From contig DBPK01000022.1 in the NCBI GenBank assembly GCA_002304835.1, forward strand, positions 1-5,916: a DNA stretch of 5,916 nucleotides. Direction: 5' to 3'. Shown here piece by piece: positions 5,771 to 5,916 of the stretch (positions are counted from its first letter, which is position 1; each line of letters starts with the position of its first letter). This stretch comes from Firmicutes bacterium UBA1422 (GTDB lineage: Bacteria > Bacillota > Clostridia > Peptostreptococcales > Anaerovoracaceae). The notes under the pieces are model-generated. The model saw only the letters and a program-made list of their open reading frames with translations. It was not told the DNA's origin and made no database searches. The position numbers were made by a program, and so were the translations under genes.

Positions 5771-5916
5771 TTATAGGGTCGCTATGATTTCATCGGGCAG
5801 ACATCCGTTTTCGTCCCAGCCCATGACTTTGTAGTACTGATCCAGCATATCATCAAAAGCTTCTTTCGGTATGGTCTGACCTGCCGCAGGCCCGCTTTTT
5901 AATGGATCCTTTGCCA
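5771..5916 (-). CDS. aor: Aldehyde:ferredoxin oxidoreductase (tungsten-type AOR), C-terminal fragment, 5' part beyond window
   Basis: The minus strand is open from the right edge to a TAA at 5771-5773, giving 47 complete codons. The peptide contains GQTIPKEAFDDMLDQYYKVMGWDENG and ends CLPDEIIATL. This is the characteristic AOR C-terminus (F-x3-LD-x-YY-x3-GWD-x2-G). The family oxidises aldehydes to carboxylic acids, or reduces acids at low potential, with a tungsto-bispterin and one [4Fe-4S] cluster, passing electrons to ferredoxin. The adjacent moaD-like and hesA-like genes are the usual companions of bacterial aor genes and support the call. The catalytic and cluster-binding parts are outside the window, so the subfamily (AOR, FOR, GAPOR or another) and substrate cannot be given. 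Confidence 0.85.
   Translation of the reverse strand, partial: AKDPLKSGPAAGQTIPKEAFDDMLDQYYKVMGWDENGCLPDEIIATL

Overview
The window looks like anaerobic Bacillota (Clostridia-type) chromosome. It has moderate-to-low G+C, genes rich in AGA/AGG or ATA codons, strong GGAGG-type ribosome binding sites, and a gene set built on Mo/W aldehyde chemistry and iron-sulfur electron transfer. A sulfate reducer or another anaerobe carrying the same module cannot be excluded from sequence alone.

Layout. Rightward: (1) the 3' ~2.1 kb of a molybdopterin-dependent aldehyde oxidoreductase of the xanthine dehydrogenase/Mop family, whose 5' end lies before base 1. (2) A 122-bp intergenic region with two AT-rich palindromes, a possible promoter and a perfect 11-bp GC-rich stem-loop. 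(3) A 762-aa multi-cluster flavoprotein with a GltD/DPD-type N-terminal Fe-S domain, an FAD domain, a ferredoxin-like module, two CCG modules and an uncharacterised C-terminal domain. (4) Overlapping it, an 82-aa protein with two CxxC pairs that resembles what I recall as the DVU_1557 redox family. Leftward, from the right edge: (5) the last 47 codons of a tungsten-type aldehyde:ferredoxin oxidoreductase, (6) a MoaD/ThiS-like sulfur carrier ending in Gly-Gly, and (7) a HesA/MoeB/ThiF-type adenylyltransferase. The two groups converge with only 23 bp between stop codons.

How the genes fit together. The rightward group matches, from memory, the Desulfovibrio vulgaris DVU1557-1558-1559 neighbourhood: a Mop-type aldehyde oxidoreductase with a dicluster flavoprotein and a small CxxC protein. 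The flavoprotein probably moves electrons to or from the aldehyde oxidoreductase or the soluble carrier pool. The leftward group is the familiar aor-moaD-hesA arrangement, in which the last two genes probably supply sulfur for the pterin cofactor of the tungsten enzyme. A Mo-type and a W-type aldehyde-oxidising enzyme therefore lie back to back.

The most notable points are: the apparent absence of an NAD(P)H-binding domain from the flavoprotein; a strong rightward intrinsic terminator placed inside the 3' coding end of the convergent hesA-like gene; a strong hairpin after mop whose U-tract is on the wrong strand for the mop transcript; and a sharp difference in arginine codon use between mop and the gene after it.
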